Assembly: GCF_910592395.1 (NCBI RefSeq)
Contig: NC_088311.1
Span: forward strand, 6,948,501-7,012,500
Source of the DNA: Lineus longissimus
Taxonomy: Eukaryota > Nemertea > Pilidiophora > Heteronemertea > Lineidae
DNA: 64,000 bases
Direction of reading: 5' to 3'
Below the pieces are notes generated by a model. The model had not been told where the DNA came from and searched no databases. It saw nothing but the letters and a program-made list of their open reading frames with translations. Positions 36,991 through 48,660 of this stretch are shown here, piece by piece; within the stretch, counting starts at the first letter, position 1; each line of letters opens with the position of its first letter. A program made the position numbers and the translations under genes.

Positions 36991-37544
36991 GCCCGCAGAC
37001 TACCTGGTGTGTTGACACTGGGTTCATCGCTGACAGGGGGTTAAACATGTACCTTCTTCTGCAATCTATCACCTGAGTTGCTTGCAGAGAAATAAAGGCT
37101 AGGTATGCCTATGCATGTACTTGCTACGAAACTGGCTTGAAAAGCGTTACCCACCTGTCTTAAGCAACCAGCTAACATTCCAAATACACGCTATATTTTA
37201 CTTGTCCGAACCGTTCATTCAATCATCGCAGAAATCTACACATTTGCACGGCAAAGTTACGATGAAACGCAATCAATCCAATTTCATCATTAATTTTCAG
37301 GGTTATCTATGTAGTTTGCGTTTAATGCACACAGGAATGCACATGCCTGCCTTTCAACTTATGCTGATGTGGACTTTATTTTCTCTTTACAGGTTACCAG
37401 AAGGAAGGAGCTATCATAAGAGCAGTGCCAGAGCAGAGAGGAGGAATATGTGTCTAGTTCACGAGGAATATTGCCTATAACTCGGGATTCAGGGATTCTG
37501 TGCATTCAGGAGTCGAGCCAATTGCGTAAATAGGAATTTTTACC

Positions 37545-40500
37545 ATGGAGCTGCGACGAAATTTACACAATAAGTTTTATCTCTACACGTATTACTTAGT
37601 TTTAATTTCTTTGAATGCCTTACATATCTATGCATACACGAACGCGGGAGAAGCCTTGCCGGAGGATAAAATCAAGACGACGATTGAAACAAACGCGCAA
37701 CCATGCATGTTGAAGTTTGACCCGCCAAACCGGTCTCCCACACAAGTGAACGACTATGCTCATATTTGCTTCAACGTGACATGCAATGAGGACGTCGAGA
37801 GGCCAAAAGACAACAACACATACTTCCGTTTCACAATCACAACCGAAAACATCGCCAAAGCTATACCTAAACACTTAGATGATCACAGGCGATGCGATCT
37901 TCCACACGTGAATTGTGAGAGTATAGCCTTGTGGTCAACAGACGAGGAACAAATGCAACACTTCCGCATTGAAGCCCTCCACGTGGGGAGATTACAAATA
38001 TTTTTCAGAATGGATTTAGTCAAATTGAAACCTGAAGGAGAGGAGATCGAAGAACCCGAACCTACAGCGAACATGACAACAAAAGACCGTGATGTACAAC
38101 TAATAGCTGAATTGGATTATATCCTCATTGCCAGACGAAAGCGACGGATGGTGGACATAGCGTTCGAAGTTATGATTGCAGGATTAGCCATGATTAATAG
38201 CTTTGGCGTCGGTTGCATGTGCAACAAAGAATCTCTCCAAATGTATTCCAAAAAACCCATGGCCCTCGCGGCGACACTTGTCTGTCAACTCATCTTTATG
38301 CCTATAGTAAGTATCACTTCAGTTGACTTTTCTTCGTGCGTCCACATCTAGTAAGATTCTTGAGCGGCCAACACTGGCTAGTAGCCATCTTCCAGTCGCT
38401 TCTTGTTTACCAGAGCATGCGAATCATGCCGTATGTTACTTTCCAAGGGGGAAGTGATCACCTCATAACTTATACCAGCTAGTTAAACTATTTTGAGCGA
38501 GAATGCTTCCCATAGCTCTTTCCTGGCCTGGCAGAGCAAATACAAGTAGTAATCTGACATGTTGCTTTCCAAGAGAAATGTGTTGGCCTGTTACTGAACA
38601 GCGAAAAAGTCAGAGTTCATGGTAAGAAGGATAAAGGTTTGTTGACCAAGTCTATCAAACTGGGCTGGTTCTCAGATGTAGCCATTTTTACTATCACCCG
38701 TGAACCCAGTACACAGTAAGCAAATAATCTGGTTTGTAGCATTTCAAAAGAAGTGAAGCACTTTACCAGCCATTCACTGATGTGGTACTGGTAATCTGTA
38801 GCAGTGTAGGATAACAGAAGAAGTAGTGTCTGCTATGGAAATAGCAAAGTCAATGCTGATCTGGCCTGTTTCTTCTCCCTTGCTGTAATTTTCTAGGATC
38901 GAAGAAAGCTAGGAATCACTCTAGTGTTGCTTACCAAGAGTAGTGGTGGCCTTGAGATAAAGGCCATGAGCCATGTTTACTGGCTTGCTACTTGGAAACT
39001 GTAAACGGCAGAAATCAAATGGTATCACCACCACCACCACCAAACGAGCTGCAAATAAATGTTGATATGGCCTGTGTTCACTCTCTCCCTGTACTCTTCT
39101 TGCACACAGCATGCAATCAACATTGCTTTCCAAGAGAAGTGATGGCCTTGCGATAAAGCTCATTACCAGCAGTTATTACTGGTGTGGTACTTGTTCATGG
39201 AGAGGATCAAGTACCTGAATCCACCAAGTGTTAAAGGCTGCAAGCGACTTTGAGTTTCGATTCCACTTCTTCTCGACACAGCATATCTAAGAATGGCAAG
39301 CGAAATTACCATCTAACCACATCATACCAGCAAGGAAAGAATGTGCTGTGCACATGGTTCCATCAACAGCATACTCAGTAAAATTACCAAGTGAAGTGGC
39401 GATGAGGTGTTGGGTTGTATCAGCGTAAACCAGCTATGCCATGTACATGTACAATGTGCACTTGTTCATGTACTCACTGCTAAAGGTAGGATTGGAGTAG
39501 TTGCCTTTGGCTAGCATGTTGAAGGTTACAACAGATGTAGGTTAGTCTTGAAATATGAACCACTACCTCTCCTCTCGGCCTGTCAGAGTGAATTGAACGA
39601 ATGGGAACCAAGGTAGCATTTGTACACAAAATGTTCACGACCGTTTGAACCCCCCCTTTGACATTTCTTGTGTGTTTGTTTTGGTATCCTGACATAACAG
39701 GCAAATTCACTCAATACTACTCCCTTATGGAAACATACATACGAACTGAGTCATGTTGTTGACCCTCCTTACAGGATGAGCAGTTGTTTTGGAGACAACT
39801 AAATATTGTTTACGCCCAAACTACATCCAGACTACCACTTTTACTTGGCACTTCCATTATTTCCACATCTGCCTCGGAAAGGCCAGGAGGAAGAGCCATA
39901 TGACTTATAAGATTGGCAGATGACAATGTTCCAGCCAAGGAACTATAGACAGCTGAATTACCAACAGCGATATATCATATCAGACACCCACAGAAAGATA
40001 ATGAGCACTCTAGACTCATGAAAAAGCAATGAAGTTTGGCGGCTCTAGCAGAGATGTGTCTCATCAAGATATCATTAGTGATATCATTGATGTGTTTAGT
40101 ATCATTCTTAAAAAATCACTTTACAGCTGAGCTTTTGCCATGACATTTTCGTTTAAGGAGTTGATAATGAACTGGAGGTATACAACGAAGGTTGTTTCAC
40201 TGAACACTGAAAGGGTGCAGCTAAAATGTAGGCCAGAATCAGAGTCGGCAATTGATCCCCACAGTCAGTGTGAGGCAGGTCTCTTAGCCTAACTTGCCTT
40301 GGTCCACCTATAGGTGTAATAAGCTTTTGGTACCAGTCAGAAATGCTCTAGTTGTACAGCACTGATTCAGCAGCTCATCTGAGGTCTACGAAAGGTTTTA
40401 GGATAGACTAGGGTTAAAATGAGAAATTGGATGATAACCTATACTAGTGTAGTTGATTCTAAGTTTAATTTCATGCACCACAGCAGTGATTTAGTATCTA

Positions 40501-42369
40501 AATGACAATATCTGAATAAGGGACTAACCAATTCATTATTTGAAAATGAGGAACCTCCTACAATATTTCAGACATCACGACGGCGGCAGCCAAGTCGTGG
40601 AATTAAAACATTCTAATCAATCTTATATGATTGATTAGTGCTACCGAAACCATTGAATTGGATAAGAACCAGATTATGACTTGATGGAACTGGCGACTTA
40701 ATTGAACTCTGAAATTTACTTTTACGCAAGGTGCACATGGCTGTATTTGCTGTCTTTCATAGGGCATTCGATGAAAGGTGGACCACCTTGCTGACTAAAA
40801 GTAATAAGCAATTGCAAATATTTTTCAAATTTTTTAATTTCAGGTTGCCTATGCATTAGCCATGCCACTGAAGCTGAGTCCAGAACTCGCCCTTAGCCTG
40901 ATATTAATGGCATGCATCCCCGGTGGGGGCATGGGACACATCCACACCCTCATGCTGAGTGGAGAACAAAATCTTTCTCGGGCAGCAAACGTATTTTCTG
41001 CTGTAATATCACTGGGTAAGTAGCAGTTAGCAAAAGAAACAGAAAAAGTTTTATTATATTGATAGTGGGCAATTGACTGCACTGCCAATACTATACAGCA
41101 AATTCAATCTACCTGTATGTAAACCACACGCTGATGATTGCTACAAGGATATCCGCTAATGTTTACCAAGCAGAGAATGTGATTGACAGTTGACCGCTTG
41201 GGCAACTCTCACCATGTAGGAATCCACCACTTAAGAAATCGCCAACACCTTGCCATTGATTGTTCTTGTCAATAGTTTCGTCAGCGGAATGCATCGACTT
41301 GTCGAAATAGCACAAGGAAGCATTTCAAAATTACATGTAGCTGTATAGAAGCCAAAAAAATCGAACACTGATTGTCTGGAGGGAGGGGCAATAACTACCA
41401 GAATAAATGGGAATTTCGATCGAGAAAAAGATCCCCCGTATGGCAGGTACAATTGAAAAAAAGGAAAATGTACTGCGTTGGATGAACATGTAGCCTGCTT
41501 TGAAATGGCCAGCATGGTTTTCCACTCAATCAAATCAATGATAAAATACCTGTAAGTAGATATCATTGATGATTTTTTACCTGAAAGTAGATATCATTGA
41601 TGATTTTTTAACGTGATGAAAAATCTTTTGATTGATTTTGTTTTGTTTTCCAGGCACTGCTCCCCTGTGGATTTACGCCACCAGCCAGTACCTCATACCA
41701 AATGGCCCGGAGATTTTATTCCTCCCACTAGGAAAACTTGAGATTTGGCTCGCCACCGTGGTTGGCCCCCTACTCATCGGAGCCGTCATCTGTTACTTTA
41801 GAGAGTCTTCCGCAGAAGCACTACTGAATTGGATTATCAAACCCTTACTGCTGCTCGCTAGCATCCTGTTTGGCACTCTGGGCATTCACATCAACATGTA
41901 CATGTTTAACGTCATTGACGTCAGCGCGGCTCTAGCGTCATTCCTGCTTCCGTTGAGTGGGTTCGTACTCGGCGGCCTGGCTGGTATCATCACTGTCCAA
42001 GGCACTGCGACAACAAAAGCAATGGCAGGCGAGGCATGTTGCACAAACTGTATGATCTGCGTGGTGATCTTGCGCTTTGCGGTACCTCAACCTGACGCTG
42101 ACATTGCATCAGTTCTGCCTATCTGGGGCATCTTTCTAACACCGATCCCATCCTTCATTTTGTTCCTCCTTTACAAAGTGTACAGGACTGCTACCGACGC
42201 CATTCAGCAGCGAAAGGAGAAGGTCGGGGACTTTAGTATAGCTTCAAGTCTTGCCCAAGTCACACAGGTCTCTGCTCTATCAACTCCTTTCTTGGTCGAA
42301 GACGGTGATAGCGACGAAGAAGAAGGACATGCTTTCCGTGACCACGACGAAAAAGTCACCGTGCTCTAG
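37545..42369 (+). CDS. SLC10-family (bile acid:sodium symporter-like) carrier, paralogue 1
   Basis: Exons 37545-38306, 40844-41015 and 41654-42369 join to 549 residues, with introns in phase 0 and phase 1. Residues 1-35 look like a signal peptide. An ectodomain of about 165 residues with several N-glycosylation sequons follows, then the ten-helix SLC10 fold from about residue 202. Family signatures are NSFGVGC in the first helix, LVCQLIFMPI, CIPGGG with SGEQNLS, and GEACCTN ahead of the PQPDAD loop. The C-terminus is acidic. The large ectodomain resembles the SLC10A3/A5 branch more than NTCP/ASBT. It should be a membrane carrier; the substrate is unknown. RRKRR directly before the first helix is a possible furin site. 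The nearest candidate poly(A) signal is at 43318. Confidence 0.88.
38390..39420. repeat. Diverged tandem repeat in intron 1 of SLC10-like gene 1
   Basis: Motifs such as gctttccaagagaagtgatggcc and accagc...actggtgtggtact recur at intervals of about 120-195 bp (near 38441, 38565, 38745, 38930, 39124). Copies are strongly diverged. Confidence 0.5.
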
Positions 42370-43217
42370 TAGTCACAACAAGATTACTCCTGGTATTACT
42401 TCTCAGTCTCGCAGTGCGTTGATACACTGCTGGCAGCATGACACGCATGCCACAGTGTGAGTTACCATGGCAATTAGATTTTCTTCGCTCTTGCTATGGA
42501 TAAAGGAGGTTGGAAAGCATCAAGTCTGTGATCCATTGAGCATCGCCTAGGCTCCTCAGAAAAGGTGCCAATGAGGTTTTCATATGCAAATAACAGTATT
42601 GAGGTGGCGCTTTGAGATTTACGTCTCCGCATCTTGACGTCTTTGTGGACACCTGAATGTGATAACTAAAAGAGCATATGGGATTACAGGATGAGAGTCA
42701 GAAAGGATAAAGGAAGGATAAACTTGGAAGTCTCACGAGAGAATCAGTGAAGATTTCTGAATACGAAAAAAGTGACCTTTCCTTTTTATTACACTGTATT
42801 ACATAGACGTATGAAGTGGATATCTACACATTTTATAGCCATTTTTCATCTGTGTTGTCAAGCATTGAAAAATGTGAGTTTTTCACCATTCAAAAGGTTG
42901 TTTATGTGTGCATTTTATTACTGTCCGCAAACCAGAATGTTTCGAATGACCAAAACGGATCATTATGAAAGTATATGACCAGTTGCATCAACTTCGTATG
43001 CGGATTAGTATGAATACTGTGACCTGCATGTCTGACATTTACATGTGGAAAGCAGACAACAAAAAGCTCAAAGTCGCATGGAAAAACTGAGAAAACACCA
43101 AGATAGCTGTGGATTATTTCACTGTACATGTATATTATATATCTATCGGAGTTTGTGCACAGAGAACCTGAATTGGCCACCAAGTTCTTAACATTTCCCA
43201 GGTCTGGGGATTGTAGT
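42370..43217. other. 3' UTR and flank of SLC10-like gene 1
   Basis: No gene seen. The transcript may extend through here to a poly(A) signal AATAAA at 43318-43323. Confidence 0.4.
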
Positions 43218-43221
43218 TTAA

Positions 43222-43416
43222 AGGGACAACTTGGGCATGCGATATGTAGGGTTTTCATATTCATAATGGCTTCCAGCAGTACCGTCATTTCTCTTAAAAC
43301 AGGTTCATTGAAAAATTAATAAACAGTGCACAAGAACAAAGTGTGACCGTAGGCCCATCGGCACCATATCCAAAGAAGCACTTGCGAGGATCATTAAATG
43401 TGCCCAAGTTGTCCCT
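43222..43416. mobile_element. MITE with 16-bp inverted repeats and TTAA target duplication
   Basis: A 195-bp element with perfect terminal inverted repeats AGGGACAACTTGGGCA (43222-43237) and TGCCCAAGTTGTCCCT (43401-43416). It is flanked on both sides by TTAA (43218-43221 and 43417-43420). There is no internal coding. TTAA duplication is the piggyBac pattern, although the ends are not the usual CCY. Confidence 0.75.
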
Positions 43417-43420
43417 TTAA

Positions 43421-46400
43421 GGATTGTAAATGTACAGGCAAGTTCAAAGGAGTTTAGAGGGATCAAAAGCAGACCCCAAAAGGTATTAAAGGGAGACTAT
43501 ATACAGGAGCAAGGTGGGCGAATATTTGTATATATGCCTACACAACAGCCTATTTGAAATTTATATACAGTACGAAGGTACAAAATTGGAAATTTTCTAA
43601 CTCAAATTCAATTTTCAAATTAAAAAAAAACAGAGTTGGCCTTTGACATCTTACTGGACTTCCACACTACTCATATAAACCAGGGCTATTTCTATCACAA
43701 GTAAACGAAAACCCAGGTCCCAAAGGTGCATATTATAGTTATCTGGAAACGTCCAACTCGACCCCCTTGCTCTTGACTATCGTCCTCCTTCATAGGATAG
43801 CTGCAGGATTTCATAGAGACTGTCCGTGTGATATCTGTAATTTTGATACAGAAAACTAGAATTAAGCATAATACTCAAGGATGAAAGAGAAAAAAAATGT
43901 GTGTGCCTCAGTTTTGTTGTTTATTTGATGAGGCAGTGGCGTGAATGTAAAATTATGACTAAAATGCTTTTTTTCTCAATGTTAGATTCGGTGTCAAACA
44001 GACAAAAGTATATACAGTGTACCCATATTTTGACATCCACATGTCATTCAAAAAGTTAATTGTTGATGAACTTGTTAGAATTATCACTGTGCCCCCTCAA
44101 AACAACCCCCCCCCCTCATGGCATATTAGGTGTAAGGGACATGAATGGCCCAGTATGGACTAGTTCCTCCAAATCGATTTATTCATTTGTCGATGCTGAA
44201 ACTTCGTCAAAGCTTTGGCCGACTTCAGTCCTCATCCCTGTATGCTTAGTCATTGTCAGTGACTGGATTTTATACCAAGATGACCAATCAATTCTTAGCC
44301 AGAAGGTTGATATGTTGATCAAGCAAACTGATGGGTACAGAATGGAATGATTTTCATTTTGTTTATGCAAATCTGTAGCAATAACCTATGAAATTTGTAA
44401 AACCACAAGAAAGGTCACAGGTCAAGGGGAAGGGGTGGTACTGTCGACATTCCACTTTATGAATGGCTGAGCCTGATCCAAAAGGCTATTTCATCTGAAG
44501 ACAGACCTCCTCTATAGGGTGTCCAACGAATAATGACAGTGATTTTTTTTTAATTGAAAGAGCATCATGAAAAACGTACCATTCTCCCGAGCCAAAAAAG
44601 CCATTTTTATGGGGTTAAGGGGGCAGCTTGTAGAACTGGTGACAAGAACATCTGAAGCCAAAACTATCATCCAGGGAAAACATGAACAGAAGACCCATAA
44701 AATATTTTAGAATTAGAAACGATTATGTGTTATTTTGCAAGCAAATGATTGATTGCTCTTGGTAGAAGAATATATGATATGTATTGTTAAGTTGAGAGAA
44801 ATTAGATTAGCTTGATGAAGCGTGTTGGAAGGGCAAATTATTCCTGTATAGGTTTCATCCAAAATATAAAGAAATCTTTAATAACGCTCACATTTCTCAG
44901 ATTTCTGTTGGATTTTCATGAAAAATGAATCTTTGCATCCAGTCGATCATCCAAAACTTCAACCGAACCACCAACGTCAACTTCCACAGAAAAGGCCTCA
45001 TGGGCCAAGTTTATTATTGCTAGCCATGGCCTGTCATCAATGACGTCAATTCGAATCTATCATTGGTGTTTCGGTTGCTTCATACAAAAATTTTGAAATT
45101 GAAACTGTAGAAATGAGAGGATATTAAAAATTTCTGATCATGAATTGAATATAAAATCAATCGCTATCTTATCGAAGCAAAGTTTGTATAGGTTAGTTTT
45201 TAATATAACCTGTCACACTGTCAATGTCTGTCCTGTCTCTCCCACTGTAGTGTATTCAGCTTCTTTAAAAATGATAATATAGAGTTTCGTAGGCTATATT
45301 CTCAAAATTATTTTTAGACACGACATCCAACTGTCTATAGATTATTGGAAGGAGAGCACCTATTTGGATCTATAAGATTCAGATATAGTTTTGTCGAGCG
45401 ACATATTATGCTACAGTTTTGTTTTATACAGGATAAATCTATATTCAGAAATACCAGGGGGTCGAATGGCTATACACTGAGATGTGAAGTACTTGATATA
45501 TGAAAAGCCTGAGAAAACCCATCTTTAGATGCAAAACAAAAATATCAAATTGCATAATATCTTCTTAAACACAGTGCAATACATGTTGTTATGAGAGTTA
45601 CATTGCATAGCACTCTACTTACATTGTGTCCCAAAACATTGATCTGTTTATGGTACCTCATTCCCAGTGGCCTATTCCCTTCATTGCCAATGCATCAGAA
45701 GTCTCACAATGAAATAATTTGGGACAATCAAGATACTGAAATGATCTCTTACATGTACTGTGTAAAGTAATGTGTATTTTTTTCTGAGGAAGGTGGCAGT
45801 TATACTAGATATTCTTTTACAAAAAAAATCTTGATGTTACAGAAATATAGTTTCTCTTGAAAGGTATTTCAAAATAGACTGTGTTATTTTAGAGAAATGC
45901 ATGTCACACAATGCGCTATTTAATTTTAAGAAATGCTATAATTTTAGAGTAAAATAGAGTATCGTTTGGAATGTTTTGAGACTATCTAAATGTGTCTATA
46001 ACTCTTAAACCTTTTTGGTTCACAGTACTGTAAAGCTATATAGTCTTAGGAGTAGGCGTAAATAAGTCAAGTTAAATCTTTGCCTATTCTGGTCTCCACA
46101 CTTCTGCAGATGGTTTCTGAAGTTTTTCTTAGGATGATGAATTTCATTCTATTTCTTCAAGATTTGAAGTGATATCATGAAAATCTAAGTCAAAGTGATA
46201 TCATGAAAATTGCATGAGACAAGAAACTTTCCCAGTTTTACAGTACATTGACGGTACAGTTAACACCGCCACCTATACACTATGTACAATTATTTTTGGA
46301 TTGAAATAGTAATACTAATTGCTACAAACTTTGTTCAACTACAACCCAGATATTTTAAGAAAAAGTGTAATTTATGTCCATATACATACATGTAGCTGCA

Positions 46401-48020
46401 CAACCATAGTTGCTCAACCATGACAACTTCAGCTATTGCTTTCTTCCAATGAATATTGCAAACCATATTGCACATACAGTTATGGTCTGAAGTAACATCC
46501 TTTTCAGGCCTGACTAGTCCAGTCTTTACTAGTTTGTATCAAATCTTGGTGTCATGCAGAGTACAGGTGATGTGTAGAAAGCTTAGCCAATCCTTTAAGG
46601 TGGTTTGAATCTTGACAAAATGCTTTAGCTACGGTTCTTCTTCACAAAAGTCGTATAACTTGTATAAGAAGGTGAATGTTATTCTAAAAACAATACCGCT
46701 AAGTTTTTTTTCTCCAAAACCACAACGATAAATCGTAGCGAAATGTTATTGGAGCATGGAATGATCACCTGTTTCCAAGAAAAGGGAAAACTCCATGATT
46801 ATGTGAATAACGGTAGAATAACAATCAATCAAAAGCAAGCATGATTATTTGGAACCCAGCATTTTAAGATTATGCAAACCCCAATTAAATTTTATGCAAA
46901 TCATTGTAAATTTACATTATATATGTAATTATTGTAAATGTATGAGTACTGTAAATATTTTTTTCAATCAAAGTCTTAGCTATCTAAATATGTATATAAT
47001 GTAAAATAGAGTTTTAAAAATTTTGAGCAATACCTTTAACCCGGTTGTGTTTTAAAAAAACAAGCGCTATGAATTTAAAGCTGAACTATCTCTTGCCAAT
47101 ACGTCGTTTACTGAGTGGAATAATAAAGTAAAATCTTTTCTTTGATGCCCTGAAACATCAAGCAGTGCAACTGTGATGCACGCACGGGCAAAGGCCCGGT
47201 GGGTTGGGATGCGAAGTTGAAAAGGAAGAAATTCGCATGCTGAGGCGAAAATAGAATTTTTAGGCTACACACACTGGCAATAAAGAGCTTACACTACAGA
47301 GCCAGGGATTGCACCGGCCCACTAGGGTGGGTCAGGATATCATTAGTGTACTAGGATTCTTTCCCAGGGGCATAAGAATGAGAGTATTTCCAGAAGAGGT
47401 CCACATCAAATGGCTTTATATAGTTCAGCTTTTAATTATGTAGCATGGTACATACATTGTAAAAGTGTTGATGAAGGTTTGTAACCAAAGTTAAGTGTCC
47501 CGACTGCACCTTCGACTTTAAAGGCAAAACAAGTGATGTTTCCAATGGAAAGATTGGTGCAAATTCTCCAATTAGACCCATTGTTGTAAGATGCAGAGAC
47601 ACATCATAAAGTTGTTCTCAATTGTAACACTTGATACAAGTTTTTGCTCCTGCTACAAATTGAGTCGGATGTAAAAAAACCAACAATTTTGCAAGACAGG
47701 AAGCGAAGTCCCTGCTACAATGCAGACAGTGCGTAATTCAAACTGAATTGAAAATGTTTTCATACCCCATTTTGATGGTTTTGACCATGCCTTCATCTTG
47801 CTATTGCTTACCCAGGAAAAAACAAATTGAACAGGGGTTGGAGAACTATGTATTACATAGCACCAACAGCTCAATAGAGGTATTAGAAATATAAGATAAA
47901 AGTATAAATATAGCACATTTTCTTCTAAAATATCGTATGATAGTTCAATTCATCATGCCAATGAATCAGCATTGGATCATCAGTCGAAAAAAGTCTCACC
48001 AATCACTTATGGTGGAAAAT
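43421..48020. other. Long non-coding stretch
   Basis: AT-rich, with no gene recognised. A second ttaaagggagactata motif near 43487 resembles MITE ends but lacks a clear partner. AATAAA occurs at 47122-47127. Confidence 0.45.
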
Positions 48021-48655
48021 CTGTTGAAATCTCTCGGTCTTACGGTTACAAAATGTGCACCATGTTGACGGATGGACAGACTCTTGATCTAAATCAGACA
48101 TCAAGTTGAAATCCCTTGGTCTTACGGTTACAGAACATGCACCATGTTGACGGACGGACAGACTCTTGATCTAAATTAGACATCAAGTTGAAATCTCTTG
48201 GTCTTACGGTTACAAAATGTGAAACTTGTTGACGGATGGACAGACTCTTGATCTAAATTAGACATCAAGTTGAAATCCCACGGTCTTACAGTTACAAAAC
48301 ATTCACCATGTTGACGGATGGACAGACTCTTGATCTAAATCAGACATCAAGCTGAAATCCCTCGCGGTCTTACGGTTACAGAACTTGCACCCATGTTGAC
48401 GGATGGACAGACTCTTGATCCAAATCAGACATCAAGTTGATATCTCTAGGTCCTACAGTTACAAAACATGCACCATGTTGACGGATGGACAGACTCTTGA
48501 TCTAAATCAGACATCAAGTTGAAATCCCTCGGTCTAACGGTTACAAAACTTGCACCACGTTGACGGATGGACAGACTCTTGATCTAAATCAGACATCAAG
48601 TTGAAATCCCTCGGTCTAACGGTTACAGAACTTGCACCCATGTTGACGGATGGAG
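48021..48655. repeat. 82-bp tandem repeat, about eight copies
   Basis: tcaagttgaaatc recurs at 48101, 48183, 48265, 48347, 48432, 48514 and 48596. Units contain ttgacggatggacagactct. One interval is 85 bp. Confidence 0.9.
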
Positions 48656-48660
48656 GGACA

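Noticed and set aside
37115-37480. 121-residue plus-strand ORF upstream of SLC10-like gene 1
   Set aside because: It contains a strong splice acceptor (37391) and lies in the probable spliced 5' UTR; no domain.
43487-43800. Second MITE starting ttaaagggagactata
   Set aside because: Only one end is convincing; the candidate right end (ccccttgctcttgac) pairs poorly and lacks TTAA.
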